The notes under the pieces are model-generated. The model saw only the letters and a program-made list of their open reading frames with translations, was not told the DNA's origin and did not search any database. From positions 2,153,120 through 2,217,119 of the forward strand of contig BCJX01000005.1 of assembly GCA_001600415.1 (NCBI GenBank): a stretch of DNA of 64,000 nucleotides, given 5' to 3'. This DNA is from Pascua guehoae (taxonomy: Eukaryota > Basidiomycota > Tremellomycetes > Trichosporonales > Trichosporonaceae). This document shows, one piece after another, positions 1 through 10,289 of this stretch. A program made the position numbers and the translations under genes. Position 1 is the stretch's first letter, and the number at the start of each line of letters is the position of its first letter.

Positions 1-144
1 CGTAGCGTCCATGCACGATGTTGAAATGGCGAGAACCGGTCGGAGGATTGACGACGACGAGATGGGGGTCACGGCCGTAGTATACAGGTCGGACAGACCA
101 CCAAGGAAAGGGTTTGCCGAAGTCGAGTCTGAGGTCGAAGACAT
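1..144 (-). CDS. Possible 5' end of a gene cut by the window edge
   Basis: Reading the minus strand from an ATG at 144 gives 48 open codons running off the left edge. The peptide begins MSSTSDSTSANPFLGGLSDL and is rich in Ser and Thr, as many fungal N-termini are. There is no domain to recognise and the piece is too short to name. The start is chosen only because it is the first ATG after a CT-rich stretch. It may be no gene at all. Confidence 0.3.
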   Translation of the reverse strand, partial: MSSTSDSTSANPFLGGLSDLYTTAVTPISSSSILRPVLAISTSCMDAT

Positions 145-1270
145 GGCGGTATAGAAGTAATTCACGGAGGGTGGCCAATGAGTATGAGAGGGTAAGGGAG
201 TTCTGGTGGGTGGCAAATGAGTGAAAGAGAGAGGAGGGCCTACCCTGGTGCTCTCACCAGGCCACCAGGACCCATGCCAAGACATGCCCGCACGCCGCCG
301 GATGGATGTAGTCGGGCAGAAGTGTGCGAGACCGAGACCGAGTGGTCGCAGGTGGCGCGCGCTTCCTCGCGTGCGTCGCGTGCATTGTTCAACTCGCATT
401 TCGGACGTGTTCAAGGTCTAAACCTCGTGCTGGGCGCCGTTCCGGCGTCCCAACATTGGTTTAAACGCTTGGCAAAGGATATCCCGAGTCCGCCGCTGGG
501 CCGCGGCCTGCCCCGCTATCAGCGGTATGCATTGCATGACGCACGACAGAGGCAAGAAAAGAGAGAGGTCGTACAGGTTCATAGAGGTCACAGTGGTAAT
601 CTTCCCAGAGGCCAGAGCGGCTAGTTGCATCATTTTCCCTTGTACTAGTCAGGTGATAAGGACGATAACGACATAGCCGGGTGATGTAGCCGACGCAAGC
701 GAGACTAGGTACGAGATATCATCTCTGCCGACGCGATGGAACCGGAGGGGAGGGGATGTAACCGGAGCGCCTACCTAGATTCATTGTGCAGCTTGAGGTA
801 TGGTGCAGCGTGCAATAGGGGGGGCACACGGGGCATGGCCGTCTTGTCATGGTCGGGTATGTGCCACACAGGACTTCGGACCTTGGTACAGCCTGTGACA
901 TCCAAGTTCGCCAGGTGGGTGAGGCTTGCGGCTTCCCAGCTGCTACCGAGCTGGGGTGGAGTAGCTGCTTGCACAGCGTCATCAAGCGCCTCTCGCGAAG
1001 TGTAAGGCCACAGGGTGTACGGGCGTTTGGAACGCGTTCAAAGTTGCGAGGACTGACCCCCATCTTCTCCTGGTGCGGCCAACTTTGGAAGGGGAGGCCA
1101 GTGGGTATCCAAGTTACACGACATTTGCCACTTTCGCATGTCTGTTTGGAGGTGTGGTGCTTTCTGAAACGTGTTGTGAGTAGGGAGATGAACAATGTCA
1201 CCCAGTGAGAGCCTGCAGCGTCTTGGGAAGACGCCCAGTTCGAGCCGGCTCACGGTATTTCATGACCAGT
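145..1270. other. Intergenic, nothing recognised
   Basis: Several short open frames overlap here on both strands (the longest is a minus frame at 719-1201), but none has a recognisable domain, a signal peptide or a convincing codon pattern. I see no RNA gene and no repeat. Confidence 0.5.
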
Positions 1271-2656
1271 CTAACTACTAGAGGGAATCCTCACATCTTC
1301 ACGCACAGCCTGCTCCATTGCATCGCAGGCATTGAGCCATCGGCCCACGAGTTGCCAATCCAGATCGTCGCTTGCGTCCCCACTCTCCAGGTACTCGTAG
1401 AATGTCCGAACGCGGAGGTGTTCGAGGAACCAAGGAAGGCGTTGCTCGCCAATCAGCAGACGAGCGCAAGGCAGCATCTCCTCATCCAGTGACGGTACGA
1501 GCGCAATGTCTCCATCCTGCAGGAGATAACTGTTGTCCAGGTCGGGGTCGTTTTGGTACCAGAAACGTGGCTCAGCATGGCGGTATTCCCAAGTGTCGTA
1601 CCGGGAATTGTACTGGTGCTCGACATTTCCCTCGCGCTCGATATCACCCTCCTCTACATGGTCCTCTGCCTCGGCATCGTCCTCTTGCTCGTCCTCGTCG
1701 CTGGACTCGCTTGCTTCAGTGTCTCCGGGCTCATGATCCCAGAACGCGGTCCGAATGTACTGCCCAGCGTACGAGGCCCAGACCCGACTGTACTTCCAGT
1801 CGGTTGCTGACCGAAACGGGTCGGCATCCTCCAGGCCGACGAGCGTGACGGCAATGTTGGGGATAGCCGCCAGGTTCCAGACGACATATTTTGTAAAGTG
1901 GCGAAGAAACGTCTGTCGCGCGTCAAACGTTTTCACCTTTGCATTTGGGTTTCGGGGATGGGGGTCCTCCCACGAGTCGGGCAAGACGACAATGGTGACG
2001 ACCTGTGGTGTGGTCTTTGCCATTACGTGCATTGCAAAGACCTCTGCATCGCCATCTCCAATCCTGGAACGAGTGCGGGGAATGTAGAGCACGACGTGCT
2101 TTGTGCGGACGATTGGCAGAATGAGTGTACAGCCAGCCGGGCCGGTTTGATGGTCGAAGAGGCAAGGCCGAACGACAGTGCGAGTCGGCCGAGGGCATTC
2201 GCCCAACAACTCCTCGCATGCATCGCAGTCGGCGACACAAGCTGGAGGGTTGACCTCGTCCGCGCTCTGCCGCGGGGGGCCCGAGCAGCATTGAAAGTTG
2301 AGAATCCACGTGCGGAGTCGTGGAAAGGACCACGTCCGCGGGGTTTCGGATGCAGCACATTGTGCATGGTCGCGTGGGTGCAGCTCGAGAGTGGTCGTAT
2401 ACCGAGATGTCAAAGTCTTACGAATGAACGGCAGGGGGTACGACTTCTGTCGGTGCTCGCCACCAGTCCTGGCCAGGTTGCGAATCACGACACGCCGGTA
2501 GAGGTGCGGAAGGACAGCCGTGTTGAAGGCTTTGGACACAAGACTGGTCGCGTGCAGGTCGGCAGAGGAGAGGAGGACGGCCAGCTCTGAGAGGATGACA
2601 TGGTTGGAGAACGCCTGTTGGGCTGGGCTCGGTGAGCCGTTGTCGACGAGGGGCAT
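1271..2656 (-). CDS. F-box-like protein with acidic central region
   Basis: A single open frame of 461 codons. Residues about 15-60 (SNHVILSELAVLLSSADLHA, then SLVSKAFNTAVLPHLYRRVV) have the pattern of a fungal F-box: a short helix, 'SLVSKAF' and a Leu/Tyr-rich second helix. Proteins like this recruit substrates to an SCF ubiquitin ligase. The rest resembles the poorly conserved, lineage-expanded F-box-like proteins of tremellomycetes: a Cys-rich patch (CVADCDACEELLGEC, about 140-155), a beta/alpha body and a run of Glu/Asp at about 318-350. No leucine-rich repeats or WD repeats are evident, so the substrate is unknown. No intron is needed. The start ATG is followed by a polar leader and lies downstream of a CT-poor region. 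The coding call is fairly safe, the F-box assignment is moderate. Confidence 0.7.
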   Translation of the reverse strand: MPLVDNGSPSPAQQAFSNHVILSELAVLLSSADLHATSLVSKAFNTAVLPHLYRRVVIRNLARTGGEHRQKSYPLPFIRKTLTSRYTTTLELHPRDHAQCAASETPRTWSFPRLRTWILNFQCCSGPPRQSADEVNPPACVADCDACEELLGECPRPTRTVVRPCLFDHQTGPAGCTLILPIVRTKHVVLYIPRTRSRIGDGDAEVFAMHVMAKTTPQVVTIVVLPDSWEDPHPRNPNAKVKTFDARQTFLRHFTKYVVWNLAAIPNIAVTLVGLEDADPFRSATDWKYSRVWASYAGQYIRTAFWDHEPGDTEASESSDEDEQEDDAEAEDHVEEGDIEREGNVEHQYNSRYDTWEYRHAEPRFWYQNDPDLDNSYLLQDGDIALVPSLDEEMLPCARLLIGEQRLPWFLEHLRVRTFYEYLESGDASDDLDWQLVGRWLNACDAMEQAVREDVRIPSSS

Positions 2657-3410
2657 GCCGGCGCTCGGGGACGATGGGCCAAGTTGTCGAGGCGCTCAAC
2701 TCGGACGCACGGAAGCCGCTGCCTGAGGGGATGTGGGGAGAGGTAAGACTGGGGGAGGTGAGCAGTACTGCGTTCAGCAGACAAGTGGCAAGTGGAGAAG
2801 TGGGCAATTGGTTGAACAAAGACGCATTTGCGCATCAGGTCGGGCACGCCGTGGACGCGAACGACACAGCCCCACAGCCTGAGACCCCCAACCCCACATG
2901 CGCGAGCGCCGTGGCACAAGACGCCACCCTCGCGTCGGCTCGCGCGGCTCCAAGGTGAGGCCCGTGCCCTCTACCGTCAGTAGGTATTCCGAGTTCGCCT
3001 GTTCACCGAGCCACCGGTTTCTTCTTATCAGCGCTTTTGTTCACCGCTTCCGCTTTGCTCAGCTGTACCCGCGCTCATCGGGGGGGTGAGGGTAGCCATG
3101 TTTGGGCCAGCGACCAAGCAGATTGTGAGTTGGGTGTCTCAGCCGTCCTGTTCTTGACTTTGTTAGCTGATGTGCAAACGCGGTATCTAAGACATGATCC
3201 AAGAGATGCAAAGAGGGGGCCTATTTCAGGACGAGGACGGTGCCAGATGCTGCGCGACTTCGGCAACCTCCGCCCCAGCCTCAATGATGCCACATGGTCC
3301 ACCACTTGTCCAACGTGCTGCATCTTCGAACCAACATTTAGCATTGGCCTTGTACCCGCCATCCACCCTGGCACTCGTGTATCCTCTGCATTGTATCCTC
3401 CTACACCCGC
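2657..3410. other. Intergenic between divergent genes
   Basis: This is the shared upstream region of the F-box-like gene (leftward) and the beta-lactamase-like gene (rightward). It presumably carries both promoters. No clear TATA box, repeat or further gene is visible. Confidence 0.5.
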
Positions 3411-5290
3411 ATGCGCTCATTATTATCTTTCGCTCTAACCGCCCTCGGGTGGTCGGACTGGGCGTCCAACCGCCCCCTGGCCTCGCAGCTGGTCTCAGCC
3501 AACACGCGGGCATACATTGACGACGTTCGCGAACGGTGGGGTGTCCCTGGTCTGTCCATTGCCGTCGTCGCGTCGCCCGAGTTTACCAAGTCGTTCCTTG
3601 GAAGAGACGAGTGGACGACCGAGCTGCTGCCGTTTGGCCGGGCCGATGCTTCAGGCAACCGCGTCACCGAGGACGTGAGCAGCACTCGCGACCTGCATGT
3701 ACTGACGAGGGGCAGACGCTGTTTGCCATTGGGTCCAACTCGAAGCTCTTCACGATACTCTCCGTGGGTCTCCTCATTGACAATGCAACCAAGGATTTGA
3801 ATGGCAACGTCCTCGAGTGGGATACCAAGGCCAAGGACGTCTTATCCGAGTGGAAGCTCCAGGACGAGTACGCGTCCGACCATGTGGATCTCGTCGACCT
3901 GGGGTGTGAGTTTATCCCACCACTGGACTCTTCTGACACTGCAGCAATGCGCTCCGGTATGCCCAGCCACGATATGGCCACTGCGTATGTCGTCTTGCGT
4001 ACCTACGCTGACATGAAGCATTATCGACCCGCCAGAGGCAATCCGCAACTTGCGCAACCTGCCACCAACTACAGAGCTCCGCCAGGCAACACAGTACATG
4101 AACACGCACTACACGGCTCTCTCGCACATTGTTCCCACCCTCACTGACGTCCCCTACATTGACTATGTCCAGCGGCACATGCTTGACCCGCTGGACATGG
4201 CGTCGACGACGTTCAGCGCTTTCGACGCGCGCGACATGGGCGGCGTGGTGGACGGGTTTGCCCACCGTGGCATCAACCTCACGCGGTGTGGTGAGCGCAC
4301 CAAGAGTATGCGGGACATGGACACGAGCTGCGTTGGCGAGATTGTGCCGATCGGGTGGTGGACAGACACGGACGGCGTGTTCGAGGCCGGTGCCGGGGGT
4401 ATCATTTCCAATGCGAGGGATATGGTGGGTTTCTCTCGCTTGGGGTACAACATTGTTGACCACGACAGGCAAAGTGGCTCCGCGAACTGCTCGAGCCGAC
4501 TGTCCTTGTAGGGACGCTCGTTGAAAAGGCAGCGACGCCCATTTCGTTCATGTTTGGTCCCTCGAAAGACGCCGAGAACAGCGACATGGCGTACGGCATG
4601 GCCCAGGTCGTCATGGCGTATCGCGGCCACAGGGCCGTGTGGCATACGGGCGGCGTCCCCGGTCAGACGTCGCTCGTCCTTCGACTCCCCGATGTCGGGG
4701 TCGGCGTGGCGGTCCTCACCAACGACGGTGACTTGGGCCCAGCTGTATTTGACATTGCGGCGTACCGCATCTTGGACGACTTGCTCGGACTGGACCCGAT
4801 TGATTGGGAGCAACGAAAGTTTGCACACAAGATTGCTACCCCGCAATCGCCACGGCCTCCCGCCCGCCCCACGCTGCCAGATGGCAGGTTTGATGGCGTC
4901 CCGGCAAAGTACTCGCATCCGGGGTACCCCGACCTCAACCTGCAACGACTCGGAAACCACCACCCGCTTTCACACGTTGTCAGGTCGCACGTCAGGGAGC
5001 TGGGCCTCGCCAAGGATCCCATCTACATGGCCGACGTTGGCACCGTCTTCTGTTCGCACTTGGTCCTCACCCACTTTGATGGCCAGTTGTTCAACGCCAC
5101 TGGGATCGTGGTCTTCACGCCCGACCACGAGCTTGTCATCGGCTCCACAAAGACGGTACCTGCTGTGGTGACAGAAAGGGGCATCGGCATGTTTGGCACT
5201 TTTGCCGACCCCGGTGTAAACGTCCATCTCAACCCTCCCGCGCTGGAGGATGTTGAGCGCAAGGCGGCAGTATGGTTTGAGAGAAATTAA
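3411..5290 (+). CDS. Secreted serine beta-lactamase-like hydrolase
   Basis: Exons 3411-3674, 3716-3905, 3945-3984, 4019-4424 and 4469-5290 join in frame to 573 residues; introns are only 34-44 nt. The protein belongs to the beta-lactamase/penicillin-binding-protein (class C esterase) fold, Pfam PF00144. All three active-site motifs are present: SNSK (SxxK, nucleophile Ser and base Lys) right after intron 1, YMN (YxN) in exon 4, and HTG in WHTGGVPG in exon 5. A hydrophobic N-terminus (MRSLLSFALTALGW) looks like a signal peptide, so an extracellular esterase, lactonase or peptidase role is likely; the substrate cannot be told. The C-terminal 150 residues form the extra domain usual in fungal members. 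Only the joined exons contain all three motifs, which supports the intron model. Convergent with the GST gene, 194 bp apart. Confidence 0.88.
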
Positions 5291-5484
5291 GGGCACCTCG
5301 CGCTGTGGATTCCCCGTGAATGTAACGCAGACACTGGAAGTAATGTACATATACATTGTCTACTTATCCTGCTACGAGACTGTTACTGAATAGCCAACCT
5401 TCAGTCCAGGCGCAGAGAGTTCATGACAGGGGGAAAGTGCAGAACAGGCTTCATGTAACCCGACGCGGCACCCCTGGCATCGTT

Positions 5485-6435
5485 TTACTTGTTGAGAGCG
5501 GCAAGCTCCTCGTCAGCCTGCTTGAGGTATCCCGCAACCTCGTCTTGCGCCTTGGTGAGCATGTCTGTATTGAGGCCGACCGGGCCGCCGAGCAGCCCGA
5601 CGCCATTCTGAACGCCCTTGCGCGCAAACGAGCGGTCAATCCACGCATTCACGGCAGGATACTCTTTGGCCATGTCAATGCCCGAGTAGGCCGCGCCGCG
5701 GACCCACGAGATCGCGTTGATGTCGGCATAGCTAAACATGTTGTCGACGAGGAAGGTGCGGTCCTTGCCGAGGTGGTCCTCGAGGACTTGGAGCAGACGG
5801 CGCGTCTCGTCGACGTACCGCTTGATGGCGTACGGAAGCTTGACGGGCGCCGAGCGGATAAAGTGGCCCGCTTGGCTGGCGTGGTGGTGAGTGCGCGCCG
5901 GGGGGGAGACGAGTGCCAAGTCATACTTACCCGAACATGGGTCCCACGCCGCCATGGATGAAGAAGATCCACGAGAGCGCCTCGGAGCGCAGGAGCGGGT
6001 CAGAGAATGACAGCTTGAAGTCGGTGTCTGGCGTCAGTGCTGGCCATACACCCCACGCACCATACTGCTCCGTGAGCCAGATGAGAATGTTGGCACTCTC
6101 AAACACGCGGTGGCCCTTGGGCGGGTTGACGTTGTTGTCTACAATGGCGGGGATACGGCCATTAGGGTTGATCTTGAGATACTCTGGTGTCTGGCGCGTC
6201 AGCAACGCCCCCCACACAAGCGGCTCCGCCCACGCACCTTCTGGTCATTCTTGCCAATGTTGATCCGCACGAAATCGTACGCCAGCTGCTTCTTGTCCGG
6301 GTATGCGAGCCTCATCTCCTCGAGCATAATGTTGGCCTTTTGCCCGTTGGGCGTGTTGGCCGTAAACAGGTGAATGTTGGGAGCGCCGAGGGCCGCATTG
6401 TTGCTCGGTGGGAGCTCGGGGGCGGCGAGGGACAT
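5485..6435 (-). CDS. Glutathione S-transferase, Ure2p-like
   Basis: Exons (minus) 6435-6238, 6190-5931 and 5875-5485 give 282 residues. The N-terminal thioredoxin-like domain ([20 protein letters not shown] ... [12 protein letters not shown]) carries the cis-Pro and the ES pair ([10 protein letters not shown]) that bind glutathione; the C-terminal helical domain ([20 protein letters not shown], then [15 protein letters not shown]) is typical of Ure2p-type GSTs. It would conjugate or reduce electrophiles with glutathione in the cytosol. Start: I chose the ATG at 6435, just before the conserved strand. An in-frame ATG at 6525 would add 30 residues that look like a mitochondrial leader (MLLSRVLPWFTPSYLQLPQF), so a longer isoform is possible. 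Introns are 47 and 55 nt. Confidence 0.88.
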
Positions 6436-7002
6436 GGTGCTCAGCGTGCGGGTTCCGGCAAAGAAGAACTGGGGTAGTTGTAGATAGGACGGGGTGAACC
6501 AAGGTAGTACGCGTGAGAGGAGCATGGGATAGGGAGGGACTAGTATTAGGTGGGAAGCAGTGGTTTTATACACAAGTATCGTTATAAGTAAGTTGCGGTG
6601 ACTAAAAACCACCCATCTTGTGCCAAGCTCTGGCAACTGGCAACCAGTACATCATACGTCATGGCCTAGCCGGCGGGCCGCTGGGTCGACACAAGGTGGC
6701 CGCATGCCCCACGGGGGGGTAGCAAGACCGAACCAAACCCTTAGTCAGACGTCTGCTACAACCGTGCCTCGGCATCTCGGGCATCAACACTCGCTCGCGG
6801 ACCACCGACCACCACCTGAACGAGTCAAAGATCCCCAAGCCCTTGCCCTTGCAACTCGATAAGGCCAACTGATTGATCCGCCTTTTCCCACCGCCTCCTC
6901 CCTCGGCCCGACCGACCACCAAGACAATATGCATCTATCAGTCCCTTTCTACGCCTGTAGCGAGCAATAACACTTTACAAGAGCCACAAACACCCCAAAA
7001 GT
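6436..7002. other. Intergenic, GST promoter side
   Basis: Upstream of the GST gene and downstream of the permease gene. It may include a longer GST N-terminus (ATG at 6525). Beyond that there is no recognisable element. Confidence 0.5.
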
Positions 7003-9274
7003 CTAGTAGAGGAAGCGAAAGTCGAGGCGTTTGTTACCCCGGTCGGTCGTCGTCCGCAGGTAGTTTTCCTTTTCCGCCCTCGACCAGTTATCCCAGATTT
7101 GGGCGCGCTTCTTGTTGCGGTAGATGTACCATCGACGTGTGAGGTAATACAGGACGATTGTTGCCGACGCAATGCCCGCCAGCGCGCGGTTACCCCTGGG
7201 ATAATACGGCTTGTCACTTGGCTGGTAGACGTTGCTCGCAATCAGGTTGTCGGCCTGGAGGAACATGTTGTACAGCGACGAGGCGACTGTGCGCGTGCGG
7301 ACAGAGCCAGCGTTCTGAATAACGCGCGTTAGCGTGGGTAACAGGAGACAAGGGATCAGTTCACCATGCTGTTCATGGAGACGAGGAGGTTGGCAGAGTT
7401 TGGGCTGCCGACCAACATGGTCAGAAAAGCCCACTTCATCCACTTGTTGATGTCATCGGGGAGGGTGATGATGACGATGAGCCATAGGAGGTGCCACCAC
7501 GATGCAAACGAGGCGGTGAACAGACGTTGCTTGGAACGCTCTGAAAACCACCCTTGGAAGAGAGTCATCATGATCTGAATCGTGTTGGCAGGAATGACGA
7601 GCATGTTAGTCTGGAACACGCTGTAGTCTCTATGTTGGTGTCAGTGAAGGATGGCAGTTTGTGAAGGCAAGAGACGGCCCCTCCCCCCCCCAGCGCCGGG
7701 GAGAGGGGTGGGATAGTGAGCCCTATGCTTCACCTCCTTGGCGTCGCGGATGCTGGGCTGGGAGGGGGGGGGGGGGGGGGGGGGGGGGGTGGGTTCGAGC
7801 ACGTACAAGCTCTTGAGCGTCAACGTAAAGTAATTGTTGACTGTCATGGGCGCAATGTTGAGAATGAGGCCCAGGAGGTACAGTGGCCACAAGTCGTAGT
7901 CTGTGAGAGACCACCACAGGTCTTGCCAGTTGACAGGTTGCCGGTTGTGCACTGTGAAAGCGTAAGTGCCTGCATCCTGTTACAATCGTTGCTTATCGCA
8001 GACTCACTGGACGACTTTGTGGGGTCATCACGCAGAACTTTGTTGACAATGATAATCTCCTCGCGGTCGGTAAACCATCCGTCCTTGCACCATCGGCTCT
8101 TGGTCTGTGTCGGGCCGGGCGGCAAGTAGAACCAGGCCCACAGGCCGATCAAAAGTGTTAGGGAGCCTGGCAGTGTCAGCTTCAGACAAGCTCTGTTTGG
8201 GAAGCGAGAGTCAGATCCGCCATTGCACCTTCTGCGCCTCAAAACGCCTCCAACCCGGTCTGCTCCGCACAAGCTGCGGCAAAACAGCACCTTCCAGCCG
8301 ATCCCTAGGCTTCTCGAGCACTTGAACGCCCGCTCCAAACTCACCTTCGATTGAGAACAGCCATCGCCACCCGGCCCACCCCGTGCGGTGCCGCAGGTGG
8401 AGTAGTCCGGCGCCGAGGAACGCAGCAAGGATATTGGTGAATACCTGCGCGCACCAAAAGAACGACAGTCGGATGGTCAACTCGGCGTGGGTATAGTAGT
8501 AAGACAGGTAGAGAACTGGGGTAGCGTTAGCGCATGTCGAAATGCAATTCAGACGACTCACTCATGTCTGGAACAAAGCCCCTGGGCCGCGTCAGCACGG
8601 GGCGCTTGGCGCCAAGGTCAGACTCACCCCTCCATGAGACCGAGAAGCGCGCGCGTAGCGAAGAAACCGCCCTTGTTCTTGATGGCGCATTGGGAAATTG
8701 CGACGAGCGACCAGGACATCATCTGAATGGGCATCCACACATCGCTGCCCAGGCGCTTTGAGACTGGCCGTCAGCACGTGGTTGGTTGGTTGGGAGCCGA
8801 TGACGCCAACGCACTGAGTTGTGATGGGAGCTCTGCGGAGAGGTAGCACAGGAAGAAGAGTGTCTGGCCAATGTTATAGTCGGCCGTCGTCATGTTGGTG
8901 TCCTTGAGAAAGTTGTCCGAGAGGGCTTGCGAGATGTTGCCCTTGTCGAGGGCGAGCGCCGCGACGCACACGCATGCAACAAAGGCCACGCGTTTATCCA
9001 ACTTGCGGCGCAGAGGTGCATATTCATCCTCGGCCCATGTTGCCTTTGGATCCCAGCGATGCTTGGATTCGTACCCTTCTGGGGGCTCATAACATCTTCC
9101 GTTATCAGCAGTGTGCGAGCGGCGCAGATCACCGGCGGCGGCTTACTGGGCGAGTGCGTCAAAGTCAGACTCCTCTATACTGGCGACTTTGCCGTTGACC
9201 AGCTTTTCATCGGGGACACTCTGGCGCTCGATGTCGTCCGTCTTGGTCTCTTCGCGGTCAAGCACACGCGACAT
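7003..9274 (-). CDS. DAL5-like anion:cation symporter (MFS)
   Basis: Nine exons (minus): 9274-9147, 9095-8815, 8763-8628, 8581-8562, 8515-8345, 8166-8008, 7951-7807, 7629-7365, 7314-7003, joining in frame to 538 residues. The protein is a twelve-helix major facilitator of the allantoate/nicotinate/vitamin (DAL5, TNA1, Seo1) family: first helix RVAFVACVCVAALALDKGNI, motif-like ALLGLMEGGFVPDM, SIEGSLTLLIGLWAWFYLP, and the family hallmark NAGSVRTRTV near the end. It sits in the plasma membrane and imports small organic anions; the exact substrate is open. Intron 5 (8167-8344) and intron 7 (7630-7806) are unusually long; intron 7 holds a 26-base G run. The last donor is GTGAAC, a weak site. It is divergent from the Zn2Cys6 regulator across about 1 kb. 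Confidence 0.92.
7764..7789 (+). repeat. Homopolymer run of 26 G
   Basis: An unbroken run of 26 G on the plus strand inside intron 7 of the permease gene, so C on the transcript. Such runs slip in replication and in sequencing; the true length is uncertain. Confidence 0.95.
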
Positions 9275-10289
9275 GGTGGAATTGATGGGTTGTTCAAGAC
9301 GACTGCTGTACCGACGACATGGCCAAGGCGGTGTTGTTCGAAAGGGTTTGAGATTGTCGGTAGCCCATAATGCTCTTGGCGAACAAAGTTTGCGCCCGTG
9401 CGTTCTACCCCCAGAGCAAGCCCAAGCCCAAACGCCGCTCACTCGCTCGCTCGTTCGCTCGCTCGTTCGTTGAAAGCCAAGGCTTGGTTTGGGAAAAGAA
9501 GTCGAGTTTGAAGAGAGTGACGAGCAAGAGTGGAAAAGAATGGCGACAGACGGTTACGTTAACCGCGGAGGGAGGTCGGGTAGTGAAATCAACCCAGGGG
9601 AGGAGGTAATCCACGGTTCCAGGGATGCTGCTTATCACGACATTCTTATCACCTATGTTGCCATGGCCCGACTTGGACAAACACTGGGGATCATCGACAA
9701 GACTGTTGAGCACAGGCCACGGCTTGTGCATGCATAATTATCATCATCGTCGTGTATGCATGTACGGATCCGGCGAGTCCATACTGTAGCATGTTGGCAG
9801 TGCAAGTTCCACAACCGCACACTGGTTCAGCGCCCGAACCCCAGGCTGCCAAGCTGCGCGCAGGGTGCGGCACCTATATCCTAGCGCGTGTTCGTTCGGC
9901 AAATGCACTGCGCGCTTAATAACCCTCCCTTATAGGCTGGCAGTCTCTGTCTGCGCTGCAATCCTTCCGCAATCCTTCTGTGCAACAAATGACGGCAGTG
10001 GCTGCTGCCACCGTGCCATTCGCCCCGCCCCGCCCCGTGTGGAAAATGCAATGCTCCGTCTGGCAAAAGGCCCGCCTGGCCGGCCTGGCCTTCTGGCTGC
10101 CTAGCCCGTGTCAGGCCTCCGGGGGACCCCGGGGGTCGGGTGCTGGTGGTGGCTGACCTCCCTCACAGTCCTTGAGGTGGTGACTCCAACGGACACGGCG
10201 TTGGAATCCCAAACTCAGACCACATCCTACACACCATCGAGGCGAACAATACTATCCTCCGGATGCTCTAGAACGACCTCCAAACGCCC
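9275..10289. other. Divergent promoter region, permease and regulator
   Basis: About 1 kb separates the DAL5-like permease (leftward) and the Zn2Cys6 regulator (rightward) and must hold both promoters. A short CGCT/CGTT repeat lies at 9437-9472. No other gene is seen. Confidence 0.5.
9437..9472. repeat. CGCT/CGTT simple repeat
   Basis: Tetranucleotide units CGCT and CGTT alternate for about 36 bases upstream of the permease gene. It is a low-complexity tract in the promoter or 5' leader. Confidence 0.8.

Noticed and set aside
5356..5961. Plus frame of 201 codons opposite the GST gene
   Set aside because: Antisense shadow of the GST exons; the GST motifs on the minus strand are decisive.
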